Positions 1 through 8,061 of a stretch of 64,000 bases of DNA are shown here, piece by piece. Made by a program: the position numbers and the translations under genes. Source of the stretch: JBCBTD01 sp039818825 (GTDB lineage: Bacteria > Pseudomonadota > Alphaproteobacteria > Geminicoccales > Geminicoccaceae); contig JBCBTD010000013.1 in NCBI GenBank assembly GCA_039818825.1, positions 7,363 to 71,362 on the forward strand, read 5' to 3'. The notes under the pieces were generated by a model. The model saw only the letters and a list, made by a program, of their open reading frames with translations, was not told the DNA's origin and did no database searches. Positions within the stretch are counted from its first letter, which is position 1; every line of letters starts with the position of its first letter.

Positions 1-870
1 CCCGGCTCGCCGCTCGACCTGCCACATGCCTTCTCCGGCCCGGTCAACACCGGCGTCGACAGCGGCCTCGATCTCGACGGTGACGGACGCCTCGGCGGAC
101 CCGGCGACGCCTGGGGCTACGGCGTGTTTCCTGGCCAGTACGGCATGGTGGTGCTGTCACGCTGGCCGATCGAGCGTGACGACGTCCGCAGCTTCCGCCT
201 GCTCCGCTGGGCCGACCTTCCCGATGCGCTGCTGCCGGAGGATTTCTACGGCGAGACGGCGCCCCAGCTCCGGTTGTCGTCCAAAGCCCACTGGGACGTG
301 CCCATCGTCCTCGGCGACGGTCGGCGGCTACACGCCCTGGCCAGTCACCCGACGCCGCCGGTGTTCGACGGTCCGGAGGATCGCAACGGCCGGCGCAACG
401 CCGACGAGATCCGCTTCTGGTCGATCTACCTGGAGGGCGACGCAACCCTCCCGGTGGACGACATGGGAACCGTCGGCGGCCTTCCCGAAGACGCGGCGGC
501 CGTGATCCTCGGTGACCTGAACGCCGATCCGGCCGACGGCGATGGCCACCGCGCGGCGATCGGCGGCCTGCTCGATCACCCGCGGCTGCAAGACCCGCGG
601 CCCGCAAGCGACGGTGCCGCGGCCGCAGCGGTCAGTTCCGGCGGGGCGAACGCCGACCACCATGGCGACCCTCGTCTCGACACCGCCGACTTCCGCGACG
701 CGCCTGGACCGGGCAACCTGCGCGTCGACTACGTGCTACCCACGTCAGGCTTGCATGTGACGGACAGCGGGGTTTTTTGGCCCGCGCCGGGCGAGCCTGG
801 CGCCGAGCTGGTCGCCGGGCGCCGCGCTTCCGACCATCATCTCGTCTGGGTCGATCTGACCCTGGAGTAG
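1..870 (+). CDS. Endonuclease/exonuclease/phosphatase (EEP) family protein, 5' truncated by window edge
   Basis: The reading frame is open from base 1 and ends at TAG 868-870, so the N-terminus lies outside the window; 289 codons are visible. Recognisable EEP-fold elements are GMVVLSRWPI, an LHALASHPTPP strand, the VILGDLNADP metal-site segment and the C-terminal ASDHHLVWVDL with the catalytic Asp-His. Enzymes of this fold cleave phosphodiester or phosphomonoester bonds with divalent metal. Relatives that carry the NTGVDSG and DLDGDG-type stretches seen here are usually secreted or periplasmic, but any signal peptide is missing from view. The substrate is unknown. The next gene starts 8 nt downstream, so the two are probably cotranscribed. 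Confidence 0.85.
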   Translation, partial: PGSPLDLPHAFSGPVNTGVDSGLDLDGDGRLGGPGDAWGYGVFPGQYGMVVLSRWPIERDDVRSFRLLRWADLPDALLPEDFYGETAPQLRLSSKAHWDVPIVLGDGRRLHALASHPTPPVFDGPEDRNGRRNADEIRFWSIYLEGDATLPVDDMGTVGGLPEDAAAVILGDLNADPADGDGHRAAIGGLLDHPRLQDPRPASDGAAAAAVSSGGANADHHGDPRLDTADFRDAPGPGNLRVDYVLPTSGLHVTDSGVFWPAPGEPGAELVAGRRASDHHLVWVDLTLE

Positions 871-878
871 CAGAACCC

Positions 879-1508
879 TTGGATCTCGATCACGTATTCG
901 TCTTCGTCGAGCCGGGCGGCGGCGCGGCTGCGGCCAAGCTCGACGCTGCAGGCTTGGTTGCGAACTTCAGCCGCAAACATGTCGGTCAGGGTACCGAGAA
1001 CCGCTGCTACGTCTTCGACAACGCGTATCTGGAACTGTTGTGGGTCACCGACCCCGAGGTGCTTGGCTCCGCTACGTTCTACCGCACCCAGCTCTTCCAG
1101 CGGAGCCGTTGGAAGAGCAACGGCGCCTCACCCTTCGGCGTCGGCGTGCGCAACGCTACGCCGCTGCCCTTTCCGTGCTGGCTTTGGCAAACCCCTTATC
1201 TCCCGCCGGGACTCCTGTTGGAGGTGGCCAAGGTCTCCGCCGAGCCACGGAACCCGTTCCTCTTCCGCTTTCCAGGTGCCCAGCGGCCCGATCACTGGCA
1301 CGACGGTCGCGGCGGTGAACGCCAGCGCGCCGCCGGGCTCGCCGAAATCGCCGAACTGCGCCTCGACGCCTTGCCGGACGGCGAGGCGACCGAGCACGTG
1401 GTGATCGATCCAGGGCTACGTCCCCACCATGCCGAGTTGCACCTCTCCCGCGTCGACGGCGGGCCGCCACGGCGCCTCGCCTTGCCCGCCTTCGATTGGC
1501 TCGCCTGA
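879..1508 (+). CDS. VOC (glyoxalase-like) superfamily protein
   Basis: A 209-residue protein that opens with LDHVFVFV, typical of the first beta strand of vicinal-oxygen-chelate proteins. A second typical element follows at GTENRCYVFDNAYLELLWV, where the Glu is the usual metal ligand. An upstream extension of the frame overlaps the preceding nuclease gene. TTG at 879 is preferred because it places the LDHVF strand at the N-terminus, where the family normally begins. The family includes dioxygenases, glyoxalases and isomerases, and nothing here identifies the substrate. It lies between an EEP protein and a dehydratase gene and has no clear pathway partner. Confidence 0.7.
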   Translation: MDLDHVFVFVEPGGGAAAAKLDAAGLVANFSRKHVGQGTENRCYVFDNAYLELLWVTDPEVLGSATFYRTQLFQRSRWKSNGASPFGVGVRNATPLPFPCWLWQTPYLPPGLLLEVAKVSAEPRNPFLFRFPGAQRPDHWHDGRGGERQRAAGLAEIAELRLDALPDGEATEHVVIDPGLRPHHAELHLSRVDGGPPRRLALPAFDWLA

Positions 1509-1554
1509 ACCGCCGACCCCTGCTAGCGTAACCGGTCGCTGAGTGGAGGTCAGG

Positions 1555-3072
1555 ATGTCGCTCGTCGTGCGCTTGAACCCGCGGGACAACGTGGTCGTCG
1601 CCCGCGAACGGCTCGATCCCGGGACCCGCGTGGTCGCTGAGGGCTTGACGGTCGGCCAGGCGGTTCCCCGCGGCCACAAGCTGGCGACGACGTCCATCGG
1701 CGTCGGCGAAGCGGTGCGCAAGTACGACCAGATCATCGGCTTCGCCAGCGAACCGATCGCCGCCGGCGGCCACATCCACGTCCACAACTGTGTGATGGGC
1801 GACTTCGAGCGCGACCATGCCGTGGCCAGCGCCGCGCCGGAGACGGCGTTCGTCGTTCCGGCCGAGCGGGCATCGTTCCAGGGCTTCGCGAGGGCCAATG
1901 GCCGGGTCGGCACCCGCAACTTCATCGGCATCCTGAGTTCGGTCAACTGCTCCGCCAGCGTCTCGAAGTTCGTGGCGCAGCGCTTCTCGAAGGACGAACT
2001 GGCGCTGTTCCCGAACGTCGACGGCATCGTCGCCCTGACCCACGGCACCGGCTGCGGGATGGCGGACACCGGCGACGGGTTCCGCGCCTTGCAGCGCACG
2101 CTCTGGGGCTACGCGCGCCACCCGAACTTCGCAGGAATCGTGATGATCGGCCTCGGCTGTGAGGTCAATCAGATCGATTTCCTGCTGGATGCCTATCAGA
2201 TCGAGAAGGGTCCGCGCTTTCGGACCATGACGCTGCAAGGTGCCGGCGGCACCCGCAAGACGATCGAAAAAGCATCGGACCTGATCCGCGAGATGCTGCC
2301 GCTGGCCAACGAGGCCACACGCACGCCCTGCTCGGCGGAGCACCTGTCGTTGGCGCTGCAATGCGGCGGCTCCGACGCCTATTCGGGGATCACCGCCAAC
2401 CCGGCGCTGGGCGCCTGCGCCGACCTGCTGGTCCGCCACGGCGGCACGGCGATCCTCGCGGAAACGCCGGAGATCTATGGCGCGGAACATCTCTTGACGC
2501 GCCGAGCGGTCTCGCCCGAGGTCGCCGAGAAGCTGCTTCAGCGCATCCGCTGGTGGGAAGACTACACCAAGCGCAACGGCGGCGAGATGAACAACAACCC
2601 GTCGCCCGGCAACAAAGCCGGCGGGCTGACGACCATCCTGGAGAAGTCGCTCGGTGCCGCAGCAAAAGGCGGCACCACCGCGCTCACCGGGGTCTACGAG
2701 TACGCCGAACCGGTCACGACGCCGGGCTTCGTCTTCATGGACAGCCCGGGCTACGACCCGGCGTCGGTCACCGGGCAGGTGGCTTCCGGCGCCAACGTCG
2801 TCGCCTTCACCACCGGCCGCGGGTCGTGCTTCGGCTTCAAACCTGCCCCGTCCATCAAGATCGCGACCAACTCACCCATGTACGAGCACATGATCGAAGA
2901 CATGGACATCAACGCCGGCGCGGTGTTGGACGGAGGGATGTCGATCGAAGCCATGGGCCGACACATGTTCGATCACGTGCTGCGCGTGGCATCGGGAGAA
3001 CCGACCAAGAGCGAGGCCCTGGGGCTTGGCGATCACGAGTTCGTCCCCTGGCAGATCGGCGCGGTGATGTAG
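1555..3072 (+). CDS. UxaA/GarD family sugar-acid dehydratase (altronate or galactarate dehydratase type)
   Basis: A 505-residue full-length member of the UxaA family, which removes water from hexonates or hexarates such as D-altronate or galactarate. The first roughly 90 residues form a SAF domain ending in HIHVHNCVMGDF. The body carries the family signatures RVGTRNFIGILSSVNCSASV, GTGCGMADTGDGF and GLGCEVNQI, the latter two with conserved cysteines. ATG 1555 is chosen over an in-frame GTG at 1543 because GGAGGT (1545-1550) lies directly upstream of the ATG. Uronate pathway genes (uxaB, uxaC, kdgK) are absent here, so the exact substrate cannot be assigned. An SRPBCC gene follows after 65 nt. 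Confidence 0.88.
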   Translation: MSLVVRLNPRDNVVVARERLDPGTRVVAEGLTVGQAVPRGHKLATTSIGVGEAVRKYDQIIGFASEPIAAGGHIHVHNCVMGDFERDHAVASAAPETAFVVPAERASFQGFARANGRVGTRNFIGILSSVNCSASVSKFVAQRFSKDELALFPNVDGIVALTHGTGCGMADTGDGFRALQRTLWGYARHPNFAGIVMIGLGCEVNQIDFLLDAYQIEKGPRFRTMTLQGAGGTRKTIEKASDLIREMLPLANEATRTPCSAEHLSLALQCGGSDAYSGITANPALGACADLLVRHGGTAILAETPEIYGAEHLLTRRAVSPEVAEKLLQRIRWWEDYTKRNGGEMNNNPSPGNKAGGLTTILEKSLGAAAKGGTTALTGVYEYAEPVTTPGFVFMDSPGYDPASVTGQVASGANVVAFTTGRGSCFGFKPAPSIKIATNSPMYEHMIEDMDINAGAVLDGGMSIEAMGRHMFDHVLRVASGEPTKSEALGLGDHEFVPWQIGAVM

Positions 3073-3137
3073 TCGAACCGAGGACCAGGCCCCCTCGGAG
3101 CTCAGCGGGGCCGGAAAGCAAGAAGGAGCAAACGCCG

Positions 3138-3557
3138 ATGAGCGTTGAAGTCGAACGAAAGGTCAGGGTGCCGGCGAGCGTCGAAACGGTGTGGCAAGCG
3201 ATCGGCGATTTCGGTGCGCTGGCCGATTGGCACCCGGGGGTCGCCACCTGTGACGTCGAGCGCAACGGCGCGCTGGTCCATCGCCATCTGCGGACGGTCG
3301 ACGGCGGCGAAATCTTGGAGCGCGAGGTCGGCGAGCACGCCGAGGACCACAGCTACACCTACGAGATTCTGTCCTCGCCCCTGCCGGTGAGCCAGTACCG
3401 CGCGATCCTCCGCGTCCTCCCGGACGGCAACGGCGCCAAGATCATCTGGTCGAGCGAGTTCGAAGCTGCAGCGGGCACGACACCGCAGGACGCGGCCCAC
3501 GTCGTCGCCGGGATCTACGACGCCGGCCTGGACGCGCTGGCCAAGCGCTTCGCCTGA
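3138..3557 (+). CDS. SRPBCC family protein (START-like fold)
   Basis: A 139-residue protein beginning VEVERKVRVPASVETVWQAIGDFGALADWHPGV, the opening helix-grip pattern of polyketide cyclase/START-like SRPBCC proteins. The later segment IWSSEFEAAAGTTPQDAA is also typical. Such proteins have a hydrophobic cavity for small ligands, and catalysis cannot be predicted from sequence. The ATG at 3138 has an AAGGAG motif about 10 nt upstream. It follows the UxaA-type dehydratase and precedes a histidine phosphatase with 8 nt between them, so all three may be in one transcript. Confidence 0.82.
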   Translation: MSVEVERKVRVPASVETVWQAIGDFGALADWHPGVATCDVERNGALVHRHLRTVDGGEILEREVGEHAEDHSYTYEILSSPLPVSQYRAILRVLPDGNGAKIIWSSEFEAAAGTTPQDAAHVVAGIYDAGLDALAKRFA

Positions 3558-3565
3558 GCCGCCCG

Positions 3566-4174
3566 ATGCCGCGTGCGGACGTGGAGATCGTCTACGTCCG
3601 CCATGGCGAGACCTTGTGGAACCGCCAGCGGCGGATGCAGGGCCACAAGGATTCGCCGCTCACCGTGACCGGTCTCCGCCAAGCGGCGTTCGTCGGCCGT
3701 CTCGTGAAAACGAGGTTCGGGGCCGAGCTAGGCGACTATGGCTGGCGCGCCAGCCCGCTCGGTCGCGCCTGGCAGACCGCCGTCATCGCTGCCGAGACCG
3801 CAGGCATCGACCCGACGCTGATCGAGCGCGACGATCAGCTCAAAGAGATGACCTGGGGCGACTGGGACGGCTTGACCGCCGCCGAGATCGAGGCGCGCGA
3901 CCCGCAGCTTTGGGCCGCCCGGATCGCCGACCGCTGGACCGTCTCGCCGCCGGGCGGCGGCGAGACCCAGGCAGCCATCCTTGCCCGAGCCGCCGGCTGG
4001 TTGGCCGGTTTGCCTCAGGCCACCCGGCTCGTCACGGTGGCCCATGGCGCGCTCGGTCGGGCGCTCCGTTGTGCCTATCTCGGCCTCCCACCTGCCGACA
4101 TGCTGACGATGGAAGAGCCGCACGACGCGATCTTCTGGCTGAAGGACGGCAACGTCAGCAAGCTGGAGGCGTGA
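3566..4174 (+). CDS. Histidine phosphatase family protein
   Basis: A 202-residue member of the phosphoglycerate-mutase-like histidine phosphatase family. The catalytic RHGE motif is at residues 12-15 (VYVRHGETLWN), with Arg12 and the phospho-acceptor His13. The region ASPLGRAWQTA supplies the second phosphate-binding Arg, and VTVAHGALGRAL near the C-terminus contains the second catalytic His. Substrates range from phosphosugars to phosphoproteins and cobalamin intermediates; none is indicated by context. Its last 20 nt overlap the 3' end of the convergent murD2 gene, so no intergenic terminator separates the two transcripts. Confidence 0.9.
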   Translation: MPRADVEIVYVRHGETLWNRQRRMQGHKDSPLTVTGLRQAAFVGRLVKTRFGAELGDYGWRASPLGRAWQTAVIAAETAGIDPTLIERDDQLKEMTWGDWDGLTAAEIEARDPQLWAARIADRWTVSPPGGGETQAAILARAAGWLAGLPQATRLVTVAHGALGRALRCAYLGLPPADMLTMEEPHDAIFWLKDGNVSKLEA

Positions 4175-5504
4175 CCGACGCATCGGCTTCCGGCCTCAGT
4201 CCTGCAAGCTCGGCAAAGCGGCGGCCTCGCTCTTCGAAGTCGGTGAACCGGCCGTAGCTCGGCGCCGCCGGCGACAACAAAACGACGCCGCCCGGCGGCG
4301 TCAGCTCCGCCGCTCGCTCGACGGCATCGGCGAGGTCCACCGCGTCGATCACCTCGATGCCGATGACGGCACGCGCCAGCTGGGCGCCGAGCGACGGGCC
4401 GTTGTCGGGCAGGGTCACGACACGCGCGTCGCGATCGGCGATGGCGGCGGCCAGGGGCGCCATGTCCTGGCCACGATCCTGGCCGCCGAGCAGCAGGGTC
4501 ACCGCGCGGCCAGGGAACGCCTGGAGTGCCGCCGCCGCACTTTCCGGCGTGGTCGAGATGCTGTCGTCGACCCAGGTGAGGCCGCCACGCTCACCGACCA
4601 CCTGCAAACGGTGGGCGAGACCGGTGAAGCTGCGCGCCCGTGGCAACAGCGTCGCCGCCGGCACGCCGATCGCATCGAGGGCCTCGAGGGCGGCTGCGAG
4701 GTTGATCAGGTTGTGGTCGCCGGGCAGTCGCCATCCGGCCGCCTCGAACACGCGCTCGTGGTCACGGTAGAGAGCCGGTCCGGTCGCAAGCCAACCGTCA
4801 CACGTCTGATACCACCTGGCCCGGGGCCAGCCATCGAGCAGCTCGACCGTTCGCGCATCGCCGGCGTTCAGCACGGCCAAAGGCGCTCGATCGACCAGGC
4901 GGAGTTTGTCCGCGAAGTAGCGCTCGCGCGAACCGTGCCAGTCGAGATGCTCGGGAAAGAGGTTGGTCAGCACCGCCACGCCCGGAGCGAACTGAAGGTC
5001 GGCGCACTGGTAGCTCGAAAGCTCCAGGACGATCGGTGCCGCGCCCGGCGGTGTGGCGATCAGCGGGCGGCCGACATTGCCGGCCAGCACGACATCGGGC
5101 TCGATGCCCGCCCAGAGATGCGCGATCAGGCTGGCCGTGGTGCTCTTGCCCTTGGTGCCCGTCACCGCCAGCACGAACCGCCCCGGATGGGCCTCCAACC
5201 AGAGGTTGGTCGACGACGTCAGCAGCGTGCCGGCATCCAGGGCAGCCTGGGCCTCGGGGCGGTAGAGGCTGATGCCCGGCGATTTGACGACCACGTCGAA
5301 CGCCCCGTCGACCAGAGCCTTGCGGCCGACGTCGCCGCTCAAGCACGGCAGACCATCGACGTCCGCGGCCGGCCCGTCGACGACCACCGTAGGCGTCAGG
5401 GACGGCCAGCGGTCGGCGAGGAACGAGCGGGTCGCCCGCCCTTCGCGGCCGAAGCCCCAAAGCGCAAGGCGCGTCGTCGCATCGATCGCCGCGAGGCCGC
5501 TCAA
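4155..5504 (-). CDS. murD2: MurD2-type UDP-N-acetylmuramoyl-L-alanine--L-glutamate ligase
   Basis: A 449-residue Mur-ligase. The ATP-binding loop GTKGKST is at about residues 116-122. The Mur central domain is visible in NVGRPLI and LELSSYQ, and the C-terminal domain in LAHRLQVVGERGGLTWVDDSISTTPES. By family alone it would be called MurD. The immediate upstream partner is murL, however, and murD2-murL pairs are known from Xanthomonas, where MurD2 adds L-Glu rather than D-Glu to UDP-MurNAc-L-Ala. The L-Glu specificity is therefore inferred from gene partnership, not from a residue seen. The TTG start at 5504 overlaps the murL stop codon (TTGA), which favours coupled translation. Canonical D-Glu specificity is the alternative. 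Confidence 0.8.
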   Translation of the reverse strand: MSGLAAIDATTRLALWGFGREGRATRSFLADRWPSLTPTVVVDGPAADVDGLPCLSGDVGRKALVDGAFDVVVKSPGISLYRPEAQAALDAGTLLTSSTNLWLEAHPGRFVLAVTGTKGKSTTASLIAHLWAGIEPDVVLAGNVGRPLIATPPGAAPIVLELSSYQCADLQFAPGVAVLTNLFPEHLDWHGSRERYFADKLRLVDRAPLAVLNAGDARTVELLDGWPRARWYQTCDGWLATGPALYRDHERVFEAAGWRLPGDHNLINLAAALEALDAIGVPAATLLPRARSFTGLAHRLQVVGERGGLTWVDDSISTTPESAAAALQAFPGRAVTLLLGGQDRGQDMAPLAAAIADRDARVVTLPDNGPSLGAQLARAVIGIEVIDAVDLADAVERAAELTPPGGVVLLSPAAPSYGRFTDFEERGRRFAELAGLRPEADASVTPPAC

Positions 5505-6838
5505 GCGCGCAACACCGCGTCCAATTCCGGTGGGACGGCATGCGGTCCCGACGGTTCCTGGGCGCTGCGGAAGTAGCGAAGCAGCTCTGCCCGCCGCGGC
5601 GCCAGCATCGGATCGAGCGCTCGCACCACCGCCCCGTTCAGCCACTCCGGCCGGGTCGCCAGCAGCGCCAGCGCAGCCGCGGCCTCACCCGTCTCGCCGA
5701 CGCACTCGAATGGTTTGTGCCCCTGCAGCCCAGCGAGTTCGGCGAAGCCGTCGATTTGTGCGGGATCGTCCAGGAGATCGCCGCCGACCATCGCCAGCAG
5801 CCGGTCACGCTCCACGAACGGCGCGAGCACCAAGAAGACGAAGCGGCATTTGGGACAGTCTCGACACCAACGACCGGCCGGACCCTCGCCGTTCAGATGG
5901 AAGTTGCGGTTGCAGCTCGAAAACGCCGCGTCATAGCGGTCGACCGCGGCGAAGCGGTGCGCGATCGCCAGCTCGGACCAAGGCCGTAGGAGCGAGAAAA
6001 AGCTCAGGTCCGGGCTCACCGCACGTACGAGCTCGGCGCGAAGATCGCTCTCGAAGGCGAAAGACTTGCTCCACTGGTGGTTCACCGCGAGCCCGGCAGC
6101 CTCGAGATTGCCCACGTCCGCCGAGCGTTCGTTGGACATGACCACCCGGTCGAAACCATGCCAGGCGGCAGTGACCAGCGCCGCAAGGCTGACGATCGCC
6201 GTGATCGGCACGTGACCGTTCCAGGCACCTCGCGCGTTGAGTTCGAACAAGAGCGGGTCGAGCTGGCGGCGGATGGTCAGGGATGCCAATCCGCTGGCGG
6301 CGATGGTCGCGATGATCGGCCCGCGCGGGTTGACCGCAAAGGGGGTCACGGGCTCGCCCGCGGCGCGCAGCGCCTCCAACGTGACGAGGCTGTCCTTGCC
6401 GCCACCGATCGGCACCAGCGAACGCCGTGGCAGCGACAGGTCCACGGGCTCCAGCCGCGTGGCTGCCGCTTGGGGTTGCAGCCGGTCGCGCAGATCGAGC
6501 CCGTTGCGGTGGGCGAACTCGCCGAGCCCAAAAAGGTAGACGTGCTCGACGAAGGCGGCCGCAGCGGGATCGAGGCCGGTCGGCCGCAGGTCGAGGCCGC
6601 GCGGGATCAACGCCTTGTAGTAGCTGACGCCGGCGACGGCATGGAGATAGGCCAGCAACCGCCGCACCACGACAAGCTGGGAGTCGTCGAGACCGACCGG
6701 CGGCGCGCCCAGCGAGAGCCGCTCGACGAAGCGGAGGTCGTCGATGGCGTATTCGAGCGCGACCTCTCCGGTCGCCGCGTCCAGGTTGGCGCTCGTGCAA
6801 ACGAATGGCCCCTCGGGCGTCGGCAGCTCGTTCGTCAC
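5501..6838 (-). CDS. murL: UDP-N-acetyl-alpha-D-muramoyl-L-alanyl-L-glutamate epimerase (MurL)
   Basis: A 445-residue protein matching the MurL family, long labelled only as an endonuclease-domain protein. In Xanthomonas oryzae MurL uses ATP to epimerise the terminal L-Glu of UDP-MurNAc-L-Ala-L-Glu to D-Glu. Visible features are a PP-loop-like PIGGGKDSL (GGGKDS at 145-150), the VMSNERSADVGN segment, a conserved Cys in FSSCNRNFHLNG (Cys309) and a WCRDCPKC cluster (Cys325, 328, 331). The start is GTG at 6838 and overlaps the TGA of the upstream cyclase-like gene (GTGA). The stop overlaps the murD2 TTG. With MurD2 it would supply D-Glu to the peptidoglycan stem without a glutamate racemase. Confidence 0.87.
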   Translation of the reverse strand: MTNELPTPEGPFVCTSANLDAATGEVALEYAIDDLRFVERLSLGAPPVGLDDSQLVVVRRLLAYLHAVAGVSYYKALIPRGLDLRPTGLDPAAAAFVEHVYLFGLGEFAHRNGLDLRDRLQPQAAATRLEPVDLSLPRRSLVPIGGGKDSLVTLEALRAAGEPVTPFAVNPRGPIIATIAASGLASLTIRRQLDPLLFELNARGAWNGHVPITAIVSLAALVTAAWHGFDRVVMSNERSADVGNLEAAGLAVNHQWSKSFAFESDLRAELVRAVSPDLSFFSLLRPWSELAIAHRFAAVDRYDAAFSSCNRNFHLNGEGPAGRWCRDCPKCRFVFLVLAPFVERDRLLAMVGGDLLDDPAQIDGFAELAGLQGHKPFECVGETGEAAAALALLATRPEWLNGAVVRALDPMLAPRRAELLRYFRSAQEPSGPHAVPPELDAVLRA

Positions 6839-7716
6839 GCGAACGCCTCCGCCGCCAACCGATCGATCATCGCCGCATGGAAAGCCGGCGGGCGTCCGTC
6901 CACCGAGCGCGACGGGGTCGCCGTGATGCCGTCCACGGCACCCGCCTCGACGATGGCATCGAGCAGGCGGTCGTGCGTCCGGCCATCGACGCGGTGACCG
7001 AGAGCCAGGGCCAAGGCGGCGCCCGCCCAGTTGGAGACGCCGGCCACGATCAACGCGTCGGCGGCGACCCGACAGGCGACGCGCGCGCCCTCGGCGACGT
7101 CGGCCGCGACGACATCGGCCGGCAGCGAGCCCATGCCGAGCTCGTTGCCACCGTCACCGATTCCGATCAGGAAGCTCGGGGACACGAACAAGCGATGCAG
7201 CTCCGCAGTATGGGCGCCGATGTCCTCACCGCGAAAGTTGTACGGGCGCCCGTCGGCGCCGGGTCCGCAGCGCTCGATCGCAACCACGTGATCCGGCGGT
7301 TGGGCGGCTCGGGTTCGGACGAGTTCGTCGATGGGAACGCCGCCGACGAAGCCCTCGACGGCAGCAATGTCCAGCGGCACCGCCGATGCCAACCCGGCAC
7401 CAGTGATCGCAGCGGCGACGACCGGCGCACAAGGCGCATCGGTTGCCATCCGAACGTCGACGCCGCGTGCGACCAAGGCGGCTGCGATCAACGCCGCGCC
7501 GATCGGACCGTCGGTCTCGGCTGCCGGCGGCGCGGCGCGCGGGATGAAGAAGCCCGTGATGATCGTCGCGCGCTTCGCCGACCGGAGCGACGTGGCGGCC
7601 CGCGCCAAACCGCCGGCCGCCCCTGCTGCCAAGGCGCCGATGTTCCTGCCGACGTCCTCGGCCATCAGTCGTTCGAGGTGATCGGCCCGTTCCCGGCTGA
7701 CGAAGCTGGACGACAA
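6835..7716 (-). CDS. DUF4392 protein, D-glutamate cyclase-like C-terminal domain family
   Basis: A 293-residue protein corresponding to DUF4392 (GLUCM-like C-terminal), the family found as the C-terminal part of animal mitochondrial D-glutamate cyclase. Key motifs are GFFIPRAAPPAAETDGP (from about residue 55), VAIERCGPGADG and GIGDGGNELGMG at 185-196. The TTG start at 7716 is chosen because AAGGAG lies 9 nt upstream and the protein then begins just before the conserved helix; upstream codons run into an untranslated leader. It is the first gene of a coupled operon with murL and murD2. A role in D-glutamate turnover, for example conversion to 5-oxo-D-proline, is inferred from family and context; activity of a stand-alone DUF4392 protein is unknown to me. 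Confidence 0.8.
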   Translation of the reverse strand: MSSSFVSRERADHLERLMAEDVGRNIGALAAGAAGGLARAATSLRSAKRATIITGFFIPRAAPPAAETDGPIGAALIAAALVARGVDVRMATDAPCAPVVAAAITGAGLASAVPLDIAAVEGFVGGVPIDELVRTRAAQPPDHVVAIERCGPGADGRPYNFRGEDIGAHTAELHRLFVSPSFLIGIGDGGNELGMGSLPADVVAADVAEGARVACRVAADALIVAGVSNWAGAALALALGHRVDGRTHDRLLDAIVEAGAVDGITATPSRSVDGRPPAFHAAMIDRLAAEAFA

Positions 7717-7742
7717 CTGACGGCGCTCCTTAGGAGGTCTTG

Positions 7743-7771
7743 AGGTTAGCCTACGGCGTGTAGCTCGCCAA
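7743..7771 (-). promoter_or_regulatory. Candidate sigma-70 promoter of the cyclase-like/murL/murD2 operon
   Basis: On the minus strand a TTGGCG hexamer (7766-7771) is separated by 17 nt from TAACCT (7743-7748), which would start transcription about 20 nt before the TTG start codon of the operon. The -10 element matches only part of the consensus, so this is a candidate by position and spacing. Confidence 0.35.
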
Positions 7772-7832
7772 GTTCGCGCGGCAGCGTACCAAGCTGTGCG
7801 CAGGATCACATCGCCCACCGTTACAGTGCGAC

Positions 7833-7862
7833 TTGATGTATCCTGCAAGTTCGGTGTATGTT
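7833..7862 (+). promoter_or_regulatory. Candidate sigma-70 promoter of the 54-residue small protein
   Basis: TTGATG (7833-7838), an 18-nt spacer and TATGTT (7857-7862) lie just upstream of the ATG at 7886. Both hexamers fit the sigma-70 consensus moderately. The site is back to back with the candidate promoter of the murL operon. Confidence 0.35.
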
Positions 7863-7885
7863 GACGCCAAGCAGAGGGTGGTGAG

Positions 7886-8050
7886 ATGGTTTTCTGGGTC
7901 GTCGCCAAGACGCCAGCGGTCGTGCGACCGCCGGTTCGTTACGGTCCGTTCGAAACACGCGAACAAGCAGTGGCAGCACTACAACGACTGACGGCGAAGC
8001 TGATGGGTGAAGCTTCGCCGCAGTATGCGGTCGTCTGCGACTACGCTTGA
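7886..8050 (+). CDS. Small hypothetical protein (54 residues)
   Basis: An ATG-initiated frame of 54 residues, MVFWVVAKTPAVVRP to CDYA. It has a polar middle rich in Ala, Gln and Arg (TREQAVAALQRLTAKL) that could form one amphipathic helix between short strands. A GGTG-type ribosome-binding sequence and a plausible promoter precede it. Upstream of it the intergenic region is relatively AT-rich for this genome. I recognise no family. It is transcribed away from the murL operon and converges on gpt. The compact strand-helix-strand outline and lack of a signal peptide suggest a small cytoplasmic protein. Confidence 0.5.
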   Translation: MVFWVVAKTPAVVRPPVRYGPFETREQAVAALQRLTAKLMGEASPQYAVVCDYA

Positions 8051-8061
8051 CGGTCGGCACA

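Noticed and set aside
1156..2490. Long minus-strand open frame opposite the UxaA-type gene
   Set aside because: The frame has low-complexity Arg/Ala/Gly-rich translation and no family features; it is a GC-rich shadow of the plus-strand gene.
4155..5504. Annotation as ordinary D-glutamate-adding MurD
   Set aside because: The tight coupling with murL argues for the L-Glu-specific MurD2. The sequence alone does not prove specificity, so it is noted as the alternative.
5501..6838. Annotation as an endonuclease domain protein
   Set aside because: This is an older label for the MurL family; the GGGKDS loop and Cys cluster occur in a protein coupled to a Mur ligase, and no nuclease motif is seen.
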